This document shows positions 17,122-25,907 of a stretch of DNA of 64,000 bases, piece by piece. Each line of letters opens with the position of its first letter. The first letter of the stretch is position 1. The stretch comes from an uncultured Bradyrhizobium sp. GTDB taxonomy: Bacteria; Pseudomonadota; Alphaproteobacteria; Rhizobiales; Xanthobacteraceae. The stretch spans positions 1-64,000 of the forward strand of contig NZ_CAKZJO010000057.1 in the NCBI RefSeq assembly GCF_936943645.1. Reading direction: 5' to 3'. The position numbers were made by a program, and so were the translations under genes. Below the pieces are notes generated by a model. The model was given only the letters and a program-made list of their open reading frames with translations. It was not told where the DNA came from and did no database searches.

Positions 17122-17849
17122 CCGTGCTTCACCTCTCCGAGGCGCGGACCGGAGAAGAGGTGCTGATCGCGCTGAGCGACGTGAGCAAGAGCTACCGGCG
17201 CGGCGCGCAGATCGTCCCGGTTCTTTCCGGACTCACCTTCGACATCCGCCGCAAGGAGTTCCTCGCTCTGATGGGCCCGTCGGGGTCGGGTAAATCAACC
17301 ATGCTCAACCTGATCGCCGGCATCGACAGTCCCGACCAGGGCTCGATCAAGGTGGGCGGCGAGGACATCACGCTGCTCCCGGAAGCCGAGCTCGCCGACT
17401 GGCGCGCGGCGAACGTCGGCTTCATCTTCCAGTTCTACAATTTGATGCCTGTGCTCACCGCGCTGGAGAACGTCGAGCTGCCGCTCACGCTCACGGATCT
17501 GGGGCGGCGGGAACGCCGAGACCGTGCGCAACTCGCGCTCAGCCTGGTCGGCCTCAGTGATCGCGTCAAGCATTTGCCATCGGAACTTTCGGGGGGACAG
17601 CAGCAGCGCGTGGCAATCGCGCGAGCGATCGTGACTGACCCGACGGTCCTGGTGGCCGACGAGCCGACGGGCGACCTCGACCGGCAGTCGGCGAAAGAGG
17701 TGCTCGAGATCATGCAGCGGCTGAACCGCGACATGGGCAAGACGATCGTGATGGTCACGCATGATCACCGCGCCGCAGCGCACGCGAAACGCATCATGAG
17801 CCTGGAGAAGGGCGATCTTTCCTATCTGGTGGAGCAGCGCCTTGAGTAG
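17118..17849 (+). CDS. ABC exporter ATP-binding protein (MacB/LolD/DevA type)
   Basis: A 243-residue ATPase. Walker A is GPSGSGKST, the Q-loop lies in FIFQFYNLMPVLTALENV, the signature is LSGGQQQRVAIARAI, and Walker B is VLVADEPTGDLD, the form typical of the LolD/MacB branch. GTG start at 17118 overlaps the adaptor stop. It should power the two FtsX-type permeases encoded next. Confidence 0.94.
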   Translation: MTVLHLSEARTGEEVLIALSDVSKSYRRGAQIVPVLSGLTFDIRRKEFLALMGPSGSGKSTMLNLIAGIDSPDQGSIKVGGEDITLLPEAELADWRAANVGFIFQFYNLMPVLTALENVELPLTLTDLGRRERRDRAQLALSLVGLSDRVKHLPSELSGGQQQRVAIARAIVTDPTVLVADEPTGDLDRQSAKEVLEIMQRLNRDMGKTIVMVTHDHRAAAHAKRIMSLEKGDLSYLVEQRLE

Positions 17850-17858
17850 GCGCCGGTC

Positions 17859-19019
17859 ATGAGCCAGTGGCTCACGCTCGTGGCGCGTAACGTGTTGCGC
17901 CAGCGGCTCCGCACGTCCCTGACGCTCGTCGGACTCATCGTCGCGATCCTCGCCTTCGGCGTGCTCCAGACCGTCGTCAAGACGTGGTATGCAGGAGTGG
18001 ATGGCGCCGTCCCTTCGCGGCTGCTGACCCGAAACGCGGTCTCCTTTGCGCTGCCGCTGCCGAAATCCTATCAGAAGCGCATCGCCGCCGTCGAAGGCGT
18101 GCGGCGCGTCACTCACCTGAGCTGGTTCGGCGGCGTCTACAAGGATTCGAAAAACTTCTTCCCCCAGTTTGCGATCGATGCTGCGAGCTATCTCGACATG
18201 TTTCCCGAGATCCTGGTTCCGGACGAGGTGCGGCGCGCCTTCCTGCACGAGCGCCGCGGCGCGATCGTCGGGCGCAAGCTCGCCAAACGCTACGGTTTCA
18301 AGCCCGGAGACGTGATCCAGCTGCGCGGCACCATTTACCCCGGCAATTGGGAATTCCTGATCTGCGGCGTCTTCGACGGCCGGGATCCCAAGACGGACAC
18401 ATCGCAGCTGTTCTTCCGCTGGGATTACCTGAACGAAACATTGCGTGTGCGCTCCAAGGCACAAGCCGACCAGGTGGGCGTGTTCGCCGTGGACGTCGCC
18501 GGCCTGGATAGCGTCGCAGACGTCAGCCAGGCCATCGACCAGGTGTTTCGAAACTCGCTTGCCGAGACACTCACCGAGACCGAGCGCGCGTTCCAGATCG
18601 GCTTCGTCAAGCAGACCGAGGCAATCCTCATTTCCATTCGTGTCGTCTCCTTCGTGGTGATCTTCATCATCCTGGCGGTCATGGCGAACACCATGGCGAT
18701 GACGGCCCGCGAGCGGCTCCGCGAATATGCGACTCTGAAAGCCATCGGCTTCAGCCCCGGCCATGTGGCGCGATTGATCCTCGGGGAGTCCATTCTGATA
18801 GCCTCTGTCGGCGGTGCGGTTGGCATCGGGCTCACGCCTCCGGTCGCCGCGCACCTTGCCGAGCTCTCCGCCACGCTGTTCCCGACCCTGATCGTGAGCG
18901 CCAACACCGTCATGCTGCAGGCGCTTGCGGCGGTGGTGGTCGGAATCCTCGCTGCGGTCCTGCCGATGCGCAGGGCGGCCCGCGTCAGCATCGTCAACGG
19001 CCTTCGAGCTTTGGGCTGA
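17859..19019 (+). CDS. FtsX/MacB-type ABC permease 1
   Basis: A 386-residue membrane protein with the FtsX layout: one N-terminal transmembrane helix (about residues 20-40), a large periplasmic MacB-like domain (about 45-250), then three helices (about 265-380), including the conserved AMTARERLREYATLKAIGFSPGHVARLI coupling region. Nine bases separate it from the ATPase gene. It pairs with the second permease to form a heterodimer. Confidence 0.92.
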   Translation: MSQWLTLVARNVLRQRLRTSLTLVGLIVAILAFGVLQTVVKTWYAGVDGAVPSRLLTRNAVSFALPLPKSYQKRIAAVEGVRRVTHLSWFGGVYKDSKNFFPQFAIDAASYLDMFPEILVPDEVRRAFLHERRGAIVGRKLAKRYGFKPGDVIQLRGTIYPGNWEFLICGVFDGRDPKTDTSQLFFRWDYLNETLRVRSKAQADQVGVFAVDVAGLDSVADVSQAIDQVFRNSLAETLTETERAFQIGFVKQTEAILISIRVVSFVVIFIILAVMANTMAMTARERLREYATLKAIGFSPGHVARLILGESILIASVGGAVGIGLTPPVAAHLAELSATLFPTLIVSANTVMLQALAAVVVGILAAVLPMRRAARVSIVNGLRALG

Positions 19020-19020
19020 C

Positions 19021-20187
19021 ATGCCGTTGCTGCTCTCCTATAGCTTGCGAAACCTGCAGGAGCGCAAGCTCACCAACTTGCTCACCGCGACGGGCATGGC
19101 CCTGGTGGTGTTCGTCTACGCTGCCGTGCTCATGCTCGACTCCGGACTAAAGCAGACGCTCGTCGCGACCGGTGAAGACACGAACGTCATCTTCGTGCGC
19201 CGCTCTGCGGAAGTCGAGATCCAGAGCCTGATCGACCGCCGGCAGGCCAGGATCATCGAAAGCCAGCCCGAAATCATCATTGGGGCCGAAGGCGCGCCGC
19301 TCGTCTCGAAGGAAGTGGCGGTTCTGATCTCGCAGCCAAGGCGCAAGACAAGGCAGGCGAGCAACCTCTTGATCCGGGGGGTCGGTCCGGCCGCTCTGGC
19401 CGTGCGCCCGCAAGTGCGGATCGCCGAGGGACGCATGTTTCGTCAGGGATCGAATGAGATCGTCATCGGGCGCGCCCTCGCCGGCCGTTTCGAAGATGTC
19501 GAGATCGGATCGAGCCTCCGGTTTGCTCAGCGGGAGTGGAGGATCGTGGGCCGATTCGACGCAGGCGGCAGCGGGTTCGATTCCGAGATCTGGGGCGATA
19601 GCGAGCAGCTCATGCAATCGTTCCGGCGTGACTTTTTCTCTTCGATCACGGTCCGGCTTGCCGACCGTTCCGGCTTCGACACCCTCAAGGCGCGCCTCGA
19701 AGCGGATCCCCGCCTCACCATCGAGGCCAAGCGCGAGCGCATCTTCTACGAGGAACAGTCACGCCTGCTCTCCGGATTCATTCAGATGCTCGGGCTCACG
19801 CTCTCGGTGATGTTCTCTCTCGGCGCGGTCATTGGCGCGACGATTACCATGTACGCGGCCGTGGCCAGCCGCATGATGGAAATAGGCGTGCTGCGCGCGC
19901 TCGGATTTCGGCGCTCGCGGATCCTGATTGCATTCCTCGTCGAGGCGCTGCTGCTCGCGCTGATCGGGTGGGTCCTTGGGATCCTATTCGCGTCACTCAT
20001 GACGCAGGTGAAGATCACGACGCTCAACTGGACGTCACTCTCCGAGCTCGCATTTCGGTTTGTTCTGACGCCGGCGATCGTGCTGAAGTCGCTCCTCTTC
20101 GCCCTCGTGATGGGCTTTCTCGGAGGTTTCCTGCCGGCCGTGCGGGCCGCCCGCATGAAGATCGTCGACGCGCTGCGCGTCGCTTGA
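19021..20187 (+). CDS. FtsX/MacB-type ABC permease 2
   Basis: A 388-residue paralogue of the preceding permease, starting one base after its stop. The same plan is visible: helix 1 near residues 20-40 (TATGMALVVFVYAAVLML), a periplasmic domain, then three helices with SRMMEIGVLRALGFRRSRILIAFL. The coexistence of an adaptor, one ATPase and two permeases resembles DevBCA, which exports heterocyst glycolipids in cyanobacteria. It is convergent with the acyltransferase gene across 55 bases that show no clear terminator. Confidence 0.92.
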   Translation: MPLLLSYSLRNLQERKLTNLLTATGMALVVFVYAAVLMLDSGLKQTLVATGEDTNVIFVRRSAEVEIQSLIDRRQARIIESQPEIIIGAEGAPLVSKEVAVLISQPRRKTRQASNLLIRGVGPAALAVRPQVRIAEGRMFRQGSNEIVIGRALAGRFEDVEIGSSLRFAQREWRIVGRFDAGGSGFDSEIWGDSEQLMQSFRRDFFSSITVRLADRSGFDTLKARLEADPRLTIEAKRERIFYEEQSRLLSGFIQMLGLTLSVMFSLGAVIGATITMYAAVASRMMEIGVLRALGFRRSRILIAFLVEALLLALIGWVLGILFASLMTQVKITTLNWTSLSELAFRFVLTPAIVLKSLLFALVMGFLGGFLPAVRAARMKIVDALRVA

Positions 20188-20242
20188 ACGTCACGCCTCC
20201 TTCATGCCGGGCGGCGCTATATTCGTTGCGGACCGGTTGCCG

Positions 20243-21613
20243 TCAGCTCACCGTCCCGGACAAGCACATATCCGCGAGCGCATCACGCACGAATGGCACC
20301 AACTGTGCACGGGTTGTTATGCAGTCCGGCATGTATCCGGACACGGTCGCGGATAGCCGCTCGCCGACGCGGTAGCACGCCACGAATAGGACGCCTTCGA
20401 GCCGTTTGAGCTCCGAAGCTGTATAGCGCTCCAAGACAGAAATCTGCAGCAGCGATGCCTCGCCGAAGGGGCGGTTCACATCGAGCGGCAATTCGCCGAT
20501 GCTGCATCCAACGGGCAGGTCCGTCCCGAGCGCCTCCCGCTCCAGACGGCGCGCCAGCCACAGCGGCACATAGGGAATCAGTGGCAACAGCGGCGATACA
20601 TCATCGCCGCTCCGGATCAGCGAGGCCAGTGCAGCCTTGACATCCCGCTGCAGGAGGCGCGGATCGTTGCCGCAAGCATCGGGGTCCGCCATCACCGTGA
20701 TCGACCGCAGCGCGTTGCCACGCCGATCATCCACATGACGGTCGCTGACGGGCAGCACCAGCTTCACGCGTCCTGATGCGTCCAAGCGGCCCATTCGGAA
20801 AGCGAGCCGCACTACGAACGCCATGATCAGCGTGTTGCTCGCAACGCCCAGATCCGACGCGCGCCGTTGGCACGTTCCTGCACTCATATCCACCTGCACC
20901 AGCGGCAGAGCCACTGCCGGCTCGAGCCGGTTCGGGGGTCGCGCGGGGGAGTTCGAACGCGCCCCCTCGCACGACCGCTGCGCGAGAGCCCCTATCGCGC
21001 GCCAAACAGCCGGCAGGGCGCGCAAGCTCTCAACGCCGTCGCGTGCCACCGTCACCGGAGACCATCGCCAGGACGGCGGGGGGAACCCGTAATCGACACG
21101 ACGACCAGCCACCGCGTCGGCGATGGCCTGGCCGGTGGCTCGCATGTCAGCGATCGTGTGCGACACCAACATCGTCAAAGCGCAGCCACCGCCCTCCAGT
21201 GCCTGGACTGCCAGACGCCAGCCAGGCCCGTACTCGGGATCCACCGGTTGCTCGAGCAACACACGTCTCAACTTGTGGAGACAGTCGCGGGGGAGCGGAT
21301 CGCGAAACCAGTGTACAGGGCCCGACGCAGCGTTCGCCACCCAGCGGTGCCGCCCCCAGGGCAAGGGTGAACGCTGCAGGAGACGTCCCAGCAACCCCTG
21401 AGCGAGTCGCTCACTGAATTGCCTCACGGCAGCCTCCTCGAGCGTGTGGGGATATAGCCAGGTGACCTGCAGCGCTGGCCCGCGCCCGAGCGCCCGCAAT
21501 CCAAGGAATGAGGCCTGGTCCATATAGCACAGAACGTCGTCCGCCCCAGCGCCGGGATCGCTTGCCCTACCGCCGGATCGGCGCCGCTTCTTGCTGGCAG
21601 AAGAAGCGCTCAA
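20243..21613 (-). CDS. Condensation/WS-DGAT-like acyltransferase, paralogue 1
   Basis: A protein of about 456 residues in the chloramphenicol-acetyltransferase-like (condensation) superfamily. The active-site motif HxxxD is HTIAD in MLVSHTIADMRATG; the usual following Gly is Met. Landmarks shared with its two neighbours are SPLPWGRHRWV, FRDPLPRD and PVDPEYGPGW. These enzymes join an activated acyl group to an alcohol or amine. The open frame begins with TTG at 21613; an ATG at 21523 starts inside a region aligned in the paralogues, so the longer form is preferred. A 112-base AT-richer gap with the palindrome TTTGCATTGCAAA precedes it, so it may have its own promoter. Confidence 0.8.
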   Translation of the reverse strand: MSASSASKKRRRSGGRASDPGAGADDVLCYMDQASFLGLRALGRGPALQVTWLYPHTLEEAAVRQFSERLAQGLLGRLLQRSPLPWGRHRWVANAASGPVHWFRDPLPRDCLHKLRRVLLEQPVDPEYGPGWRLAVQALEGGGCALTMLVSHTIADMRATGQAIADAVAGRRVDYGFPPPSWRWSPVTVARDGVESLRALPAVWRAIGALAQRSCEGARSNSPARPPNRLEPAVALPLVQVDMSAGTCQRRASDLGVASNTLIMAFVVRLAFRMGRLDASGRVKLVLPVSDRHVDDRRGNALRSITVMADPDACGNDPRLLQRDVKAALASLIRSGDDVSPLLPLIPYVPLWLARRLEREALGTDLPVGCSIGELPLDVNRPFGEASLLQISVLERYTASELKRLEGVLFVACYRVGERLSATVSGYMPDCITTRAQLVPFVRDALADMCLSGTVS

Positions 21614-21725
21614 CCCTCGAAATCTCCGGCATTTCTGGGCACGGTGCGACCGTCGCCTATCATGGGTTTATCTTCAATTCTTCGCAGTTTGCATTGCAAA
21701 TACTGGTTCACGACAAGCGCCGAGA

Positions 21726-23105
21726 TCAGCTGTCTATGAGCCCCTCGAGTCCAAAATCGGTGAGCGTTTGAGAGACCAGGTGGCGAAGTTCGTCGTCCGT
21801 GGTTGGCGTGGGCTGCAACCGGCAGGCTTCGATGCACAGAGAAATCTTCCTGTCATAGTGGGAGGCCACAACGACGAGATGCCCATGGGAACGCTCCAGG
21901 TCCTGGCGTGTGACGTTGACATCGACGGCTCGTGTCAGCAAGCGTCGGCACGGTGCGCCGTCGATGCGCGCGAGCCCCTCCGGGAGCAGTCCGAGATCGG
22001 AACAGCTTACCGGCAGCTCATCGGCATAATCGAACAACCGGTTCACAAGCGTCTTGGCGGCAGTGCGGGGCATCCAGGCGATGGCAGGGAGCAGTGACGT
22101 CAGGACATCGGTCTGACTTTTCCTCGCGCCACGAAGCAGCGTCCTCGCTACATTCACGTGTCCCAAATTCTTGGTCAGGCCTTCAGGCGCGACGTTCATC
22201 ATATGGAATTCGATCGCCAGCGCGCGTTCGTCGGCCAGCCCCCGCCTTCGGCTTCTTGGGACAAGCAGGCTGACGGCGCCATCCGAAAAACGGCGACGGC
22301 CCAGGCGCGAGGCCAGGGATGCCACAAAGCCCGGCAGCAGCGTACCCATGTCACCACCAAGCCGCTGCTCGCAAGCGAGCCAGACACGCGAATCAACTGT
22401 CACCGCAACTGCGGGAAGCTCCACGATGGTCGATGGGGCGTGCGCTGCTTCTGCTGCTGTCACGGTCGAACCCTTCACAGGGGCGGCGGGCCTGTATCGG
22501 TGTGCCTGCGCAATCCGAGCCAGTGCGGCGACCGTCTGCGGGGCGTCAGCGAGGATCTGCCTCGCATCCGACACACACCCGGACAGCCACCCGCGAGCGC
22601 CCCTGGGCTTATACGGATTCGGAACACCCGTGCCGTTCACGGCAGCCGCGATGACGCGCAAAGCTCCCATTCCGTCGAGCACCAGATGCGATCCGACGAT
22701 GCTCACAGCCGTGCTGCCATCGTCGAATGGCTGGATCGCCATTCGCCCGGCGGGACCGATGACGGGGTCTACCGGCGCTCGCGCGTGCTGGTTTGCCCAC
22801 TGCAACAACCGCGATCGCGGCAGCGGATCCGAACTCCGCTCGAACGGAACAGACGTCCCCGCCACCCAGCGAGGCCGCCCCCATGGCAAGGATGACGGCT
22901 CAATGAGCCGATTGAAGGACAGCGTGATGAGCCGTTCATATGTTTGCACCAGCGCATCGAGGTTCACGTCACGATCATACAGCCAAAGGCATTGCATCAA
23001 CTGGCACCGGCCAGTGGCTCTGAACAATTCGTAGGCCAGTTGGTCGAGCCAGGCGAGGCGGTGCCGCCCGTGGATAGGGGTGCCGGCCGAACTCCCCTCA
23101 AGCAT
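21726..23105 (-). CDS. Condensation/WS-DGAT-like acyltransferase, paralogue 2
   Basis: A 459-residue relative of the flanking acyltransferases. Its active-site motif is HLVLDG in VGSHLVLDGMGA, with PSSLPWGRPRWV and SSDPLPRSRL upstream and PVDPVIGPAGRM between. ATG 23105 overlaps the stop of the upstream paralogue (23098-23100) as ATGcttGA, implying translational coupling; a GTG at 23159 would give a longer, less likely form. Which acyl donor and acceptor it uses cannot be read from the sequence. Confidence 0.8.
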   Translation of the reverse strand: MLEGSSAGTPIHGRHRLAWLDQLAYELFRATGRCQLMQCLWLYDRDVNLDALVQTYERLITLSFNRLIEPSSLPWGRPRWVAGTSVPFERSSDPLPRSRLLQWANQHARAPVDPVIGPAGRMAIQPFDDGSTAVSIVGSHLVLDGMGALRVIAAAVNGTGVPNPYKPRGARGWLSGCVSDARQILADAPQTVAALARIAQAHRYRPAAPVKGSTVTAAEAAHAPSTIVELPAVAVTVDSRVWLACEQRLGGDMGTLLPGFVASLASRLGRRRFSDGAVSLLVPRSRRRGLADERALAIEFHMMNVAPEGLTKNLGHVNVARTLLRGARKSQTDVLTSLLPAIAWMPRTAAKTLVNRLFDYADELPVSCSDLGLLPEGLARIDGAPCRRLLTRAVDVNVTRQDLERSHGHLVVVASHYDRKISLCIEACRLQPTPTTDDELRHLVSQTLTDFGLEGLIDS

Positions 23106-24480
23106 CGAAGAACTCACCGGCGAGTTGGTAGTCGGCCAGGAGCCGTTCGACGAGCGCACGAAGATGCCGAGCCTCCGTTACAAGGCCGGGCTGGTAGGCA
23201 ACGAAGCTCAGGGCGATAAATCCGGGTATCCCGCCGGCAAAGAGCGTAGCAACGCCTCCTCGCGCCTCGATCGCCCGGCGTGCGACCGAACGGTCGATGC
23301 CGCGGAAGCACATTCGATCAGCCGCAGCGCCATCGATCTGAAGCATGTCCCTGGGCAAGTCGCCCAAATTCGAACACGTGACCGGCAGGTCGGCGAGCGC
23401 GCCGAGCGCCAGATGGCTGGCGGCCGAAAATGCGCGCCTGGGCACGAAGGGCACCAGAGGCAGCAGCGCCGCAAGTCGATTGGGCTTCCGTCTTGTCTGC
23501 AGCAGCGTAGTCCGCAGCCGCCGCTGCAAAGAATGCAAGCGCCCGCGCGGTTCGTCGATACGCACCTTCAATGTGGCAAGCGCGACGTCGTTCCCGCCGC
23601 TGTGCGACAGACCCTCGCGCTGATTCACGGGGATCAGCAGGGTCACATCATCGTCACGGACGCGACCGAGGGCCTCAGCAAACGCCGCGGTCATCGCGGC
23701 CAGAAGCGTAAGACGGTTCGCACCGCGGCTCCGCGCTCCGGCGTCCCAGACCGACGTGGGCACGCGTATGAAGGCCGACGGAAACACAACGGTCCGGTCG
23801 TCTGCAGCTAGCACATCTGGCGATGCGGCTTGTGACTTCGGCATGTCGCGCGAATGACACGCGGTACGGGCCAGATGCCGGAGCGCTCGAAGTGTTGCTG
23901 GCGCGTCGCGCACCATGCGCTGGATCTCGGCAGCCAGCAATGTCGCGGCGCTGTGCGCCGAGCAAAGCGCTGGATAGATCGAGGGTCGCCGCTCTCCACG
24001 CGCGGCTTCGCTCACGGCGATTGCCGTCGTCAACCCGTCTGCGATGCAGTGCGATAGCACAAGCGAGACCACCGTGGAGCCATCCGTAAAGGTCTGGCTC
24101 GTCAAGATCCATGCCGGTCCGCGCACAGGGTCCAATGGAAGCTCCACCTGCGCGTCAGCCCACGCCTGCATCGTCTCGGGGGCGAGCGGCGACCCGGCGG
24201 ATGTCAGAGCAGCCGACGGCGGTGGCGCACTGGCCCATTGGTGCCGTCCGAACGGAAGCAGCGCCGGCCGGATCAGCCGCGCCAGATGACCATGCGCAAG
24301 ATTGTCACGGAAGCGTGTCAGCGCGTCGATGTCCACAGGCCGCAGATAGCGCCACAGCACCTGAATGACCGCATGCTGCCCGAGCGAGATATGCGCGAGA
24401 TAAAGCGCCTGATCTGCGAAGGACAAGAATGCCGGCGACATGTCCGACAGGTTTGCCGGGTGCGCGACCGCCTGCGTCAT
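23098..24480 (-). CDS. Condensation/WS-DGAT-like acyltransferase, paralogue 3
   Basis: A 460-residue member of the same family. The active-site motif is HCIADG in SLVLSHCIADGLTTA; LLPFGRHQW and PLDPVRGPAW are the shared landmarks. Its ATG overlaps the stop of the PapA-like gene as ATGA, so it is co-translated with it. Of the three paralogues it has the most canonical active site. It also has an N-terminal extension of about 20 residues before the conserved SFADQALYLA helix. Confidence 0.82.
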   Translation of the reverse strand: MTQAVAHPANLSDMSPAFLSFADQALYLAHISLGQHAVIQVLWRYLRPVDIDALTRFRDNLAHGHLARLIRPALLPFGRHQWASAPPPSAALTSAGSPLAPETMQAWADAQVELPLDPVRGPAWILTSQTFTDGSTVVSLVLSHCIADGLTTAIAVSEAARGERRPSIYPALCSAHSAATLLAAEIQRMVRDAPATLRALRHLARTACHSRDMPKSQAASPDVLAADDRTVVFPSAFIRVPTSVWDAGARSRGANRLTLLAAMTAAFAEALGRVRDDDVTLLIPVNQREGLSHSGGNDVALATLKVRIDEPRGRLHSLQRRLRTTLLQTRRKPNRLAALLPLVPFVPRRAFSAASHLALGALADLPVTCSNLGDLPRDMLQIDGAAADRMCFRGIDRSVARRAIEARGGVATLFAGGIPGFIALSFVAYQPGLVTEARHLRALVERLLADYQLAGEFFDA

Positions 24481-25907
24481 CGTTCACGACCGACATCAGA
24501 GTACGTCGGCATCAATGCGTCGGCGGCCCGCCGGCATGCGCCCGCGAACGCCGCGACATAGCGGTGCATCGATGCGCGGGCTGTCTCATTTGCTGGATAA
24601 GCCGCTGTAAGCGAGAGCCCGCGTTGCGTACGGAACAGCCAGATCGCGACCTGTGCGACGATGCCCTGGTTGATATAGACCCGCCCGTTCGCCTGATGCC
24701 ATTCGCGCGCAATGTGCGCACTGAGCGGAGGTACGTTCACATCCATATAGGACAGCATGACGCCGCCCGTGGCGACCGAGCGGACCGCCGGCAACCCGGC
24801 AGCTAGTTCGAGCACAAGCTCGATCGGCATCCCGGCAAGGCTCAGCCTTTCATCGAAATTGTTCTGGGCGGTCAAGGCGAGTTCAGCAAACGTTCGTTGT
24901 TGCACGTCAAAGTCGATGGGCACCACGCCCACGCACCATCCGGTTGTCCTGAAGGCCTTGGGCGATCTTCGCGTCGTTGTGGGCGTGACGACGCTGTAGC
25001 GCGAGCGACCCGCCAATTCCCGTTCGGTCAGGGCCGCGCAGGCCAACAGACCCCCGATCGCTCGCGCACCAGCAGCGTGGCATGCGGTCTCGAACGCGTC
25101 CATGACGGCATCGTCGAGGACATCCACATGTACATACTCCGCGTGATAGCGATCCTCCAACACCCCGAGCGGGAGCGCGAAAGCGGGCATCCGCCCGTTG
25201 TTTCGCTCCAGGAACGCGATCCATCGCTTCACTTCAGGATCTGCCAGCGTCGTCGCCGCTGCCCGCTGGCGCTGACTGCTGCAATAATCCAGATAGCTTC
25301 CTGGCGGTCCGAGTTGAAGCGGCCCCTCCCCGTCGAGCACAGCGCGATACGCCGAGCGGATCTCTGTCATCAAGAACGCGATCACGGTCGCATCAGCGTG
25401 CAAATGATCAATGCTTGCGAAGCAAGTGAACCCGCCCGCGCGCTGAAGAATGCCAAATCGAAAGCAATCCCATGCGAACGGTGTAGGAGTTGCCATGACA
25501 TGGCCATGCCAATCCTCCGCGCTCACTTCGCCGATCGCCCTGGGCTCCATCTGGACGTCCGCGGGATCTGCGAGCACATGCCGTACGATGGCTCCGTCAC
25601 GCTCTTCGAACCAGCTGTGATAGGTGTCGTGCCTGCGCAAATGGGCAGTTACCACATGGGTCATGGCTCTGAGGTCACAGCGGCCGGGTTCGTCCCACAC
25701 GACGACGAGCAGCCGCGCCATCGCCTCGTGCCGCTGCTCACAGGCGCGGAAGGCATGCAGATGCTGCTCCTGTTCGTAGCTGGCTCGTACGGAAGACACC
25801 GGGGCGCGCTTCGCACTTGCCATCGATGCAGCCGACGGACACCAGAGAGTCAGTATCGCAGGCGGCCCGGACCAGTCGTGCAGCGGACGCAAATCAGTCA
25901 CGGCCAT
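24477..25907 (-). CDS. PapA-type polyketide-associated acyltransferase
   Basis: A 476-residue acyltransferase that reads like mycobacterial PapA1/PapA2/PapA3. From ATG 25907 it begins with LRPLHDWSGPPAILTLW, then RAPVSSVRASYEQEQHL, HLRRHDTYHSWFE and ADPADV, all familiar from those proteins. The catalytic motif HX3DX14Y, known for PapA enzymes, is met exactly: His168, Asp172, Tyr187. In mycobacteria these enzymes move polyketide or fatty acyl chains onto trehalose and related acceptors. The start lies 14 bases inside the polyketide synthase gene, so the two are coupled; it would be the natural release step for a synthase that lacks a thioesterase. Assignment is from memory of the family. Confidence 0.88.
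   Translation of the reverse strand: MAVTDLRPLHDWSGPPAILTLWCPSAASMASAKRAPVSSVRASYEQEQHLHAFRACEQRHEAMARLLVVVWDEPGRCDLRAMTHVVTAHLRRHDTYHSWFEERDGAIVRHVLADPADVQMEPRAIGEVSAEDWHGHVMATPTPFAWDCFRFGILQRAGGFTCFASIDHLHADATVIAFLMTEIRSAYRAVLDGEGPLQLGPPGSYLDYCSSQRQRAAATTLADPEVKRWIAFLERNNGRMPAFALPLGVLEDRYHAEYVHVDVLDDAVMDAFETACHAAGARAIGGLLACAALTERELAGRSRYSVVTPTTTRRSPKAFRTTGWCVGVVPIDFDVQQRTFAELALTAQNNFDERLSLAGMPIELVLELAAGLPAVRSVATGGVMLSYMDVNVPPLSAHIAREWHQANGRVYINQGIVAQVAIWLFRTQRGLSLTAAYPANETARASMHRYVAAFAGACRRAADALMPTYSDVGRER

Noticed and set aside
20243..25907. Reading the four acyltransferases as peptide-synthetase condensation domains of one NRPS
   Set aside because: They are separate genes without adenylation or carrier domains, and one matches PapA motifs; a stand-alone acyltransferase role fits better.
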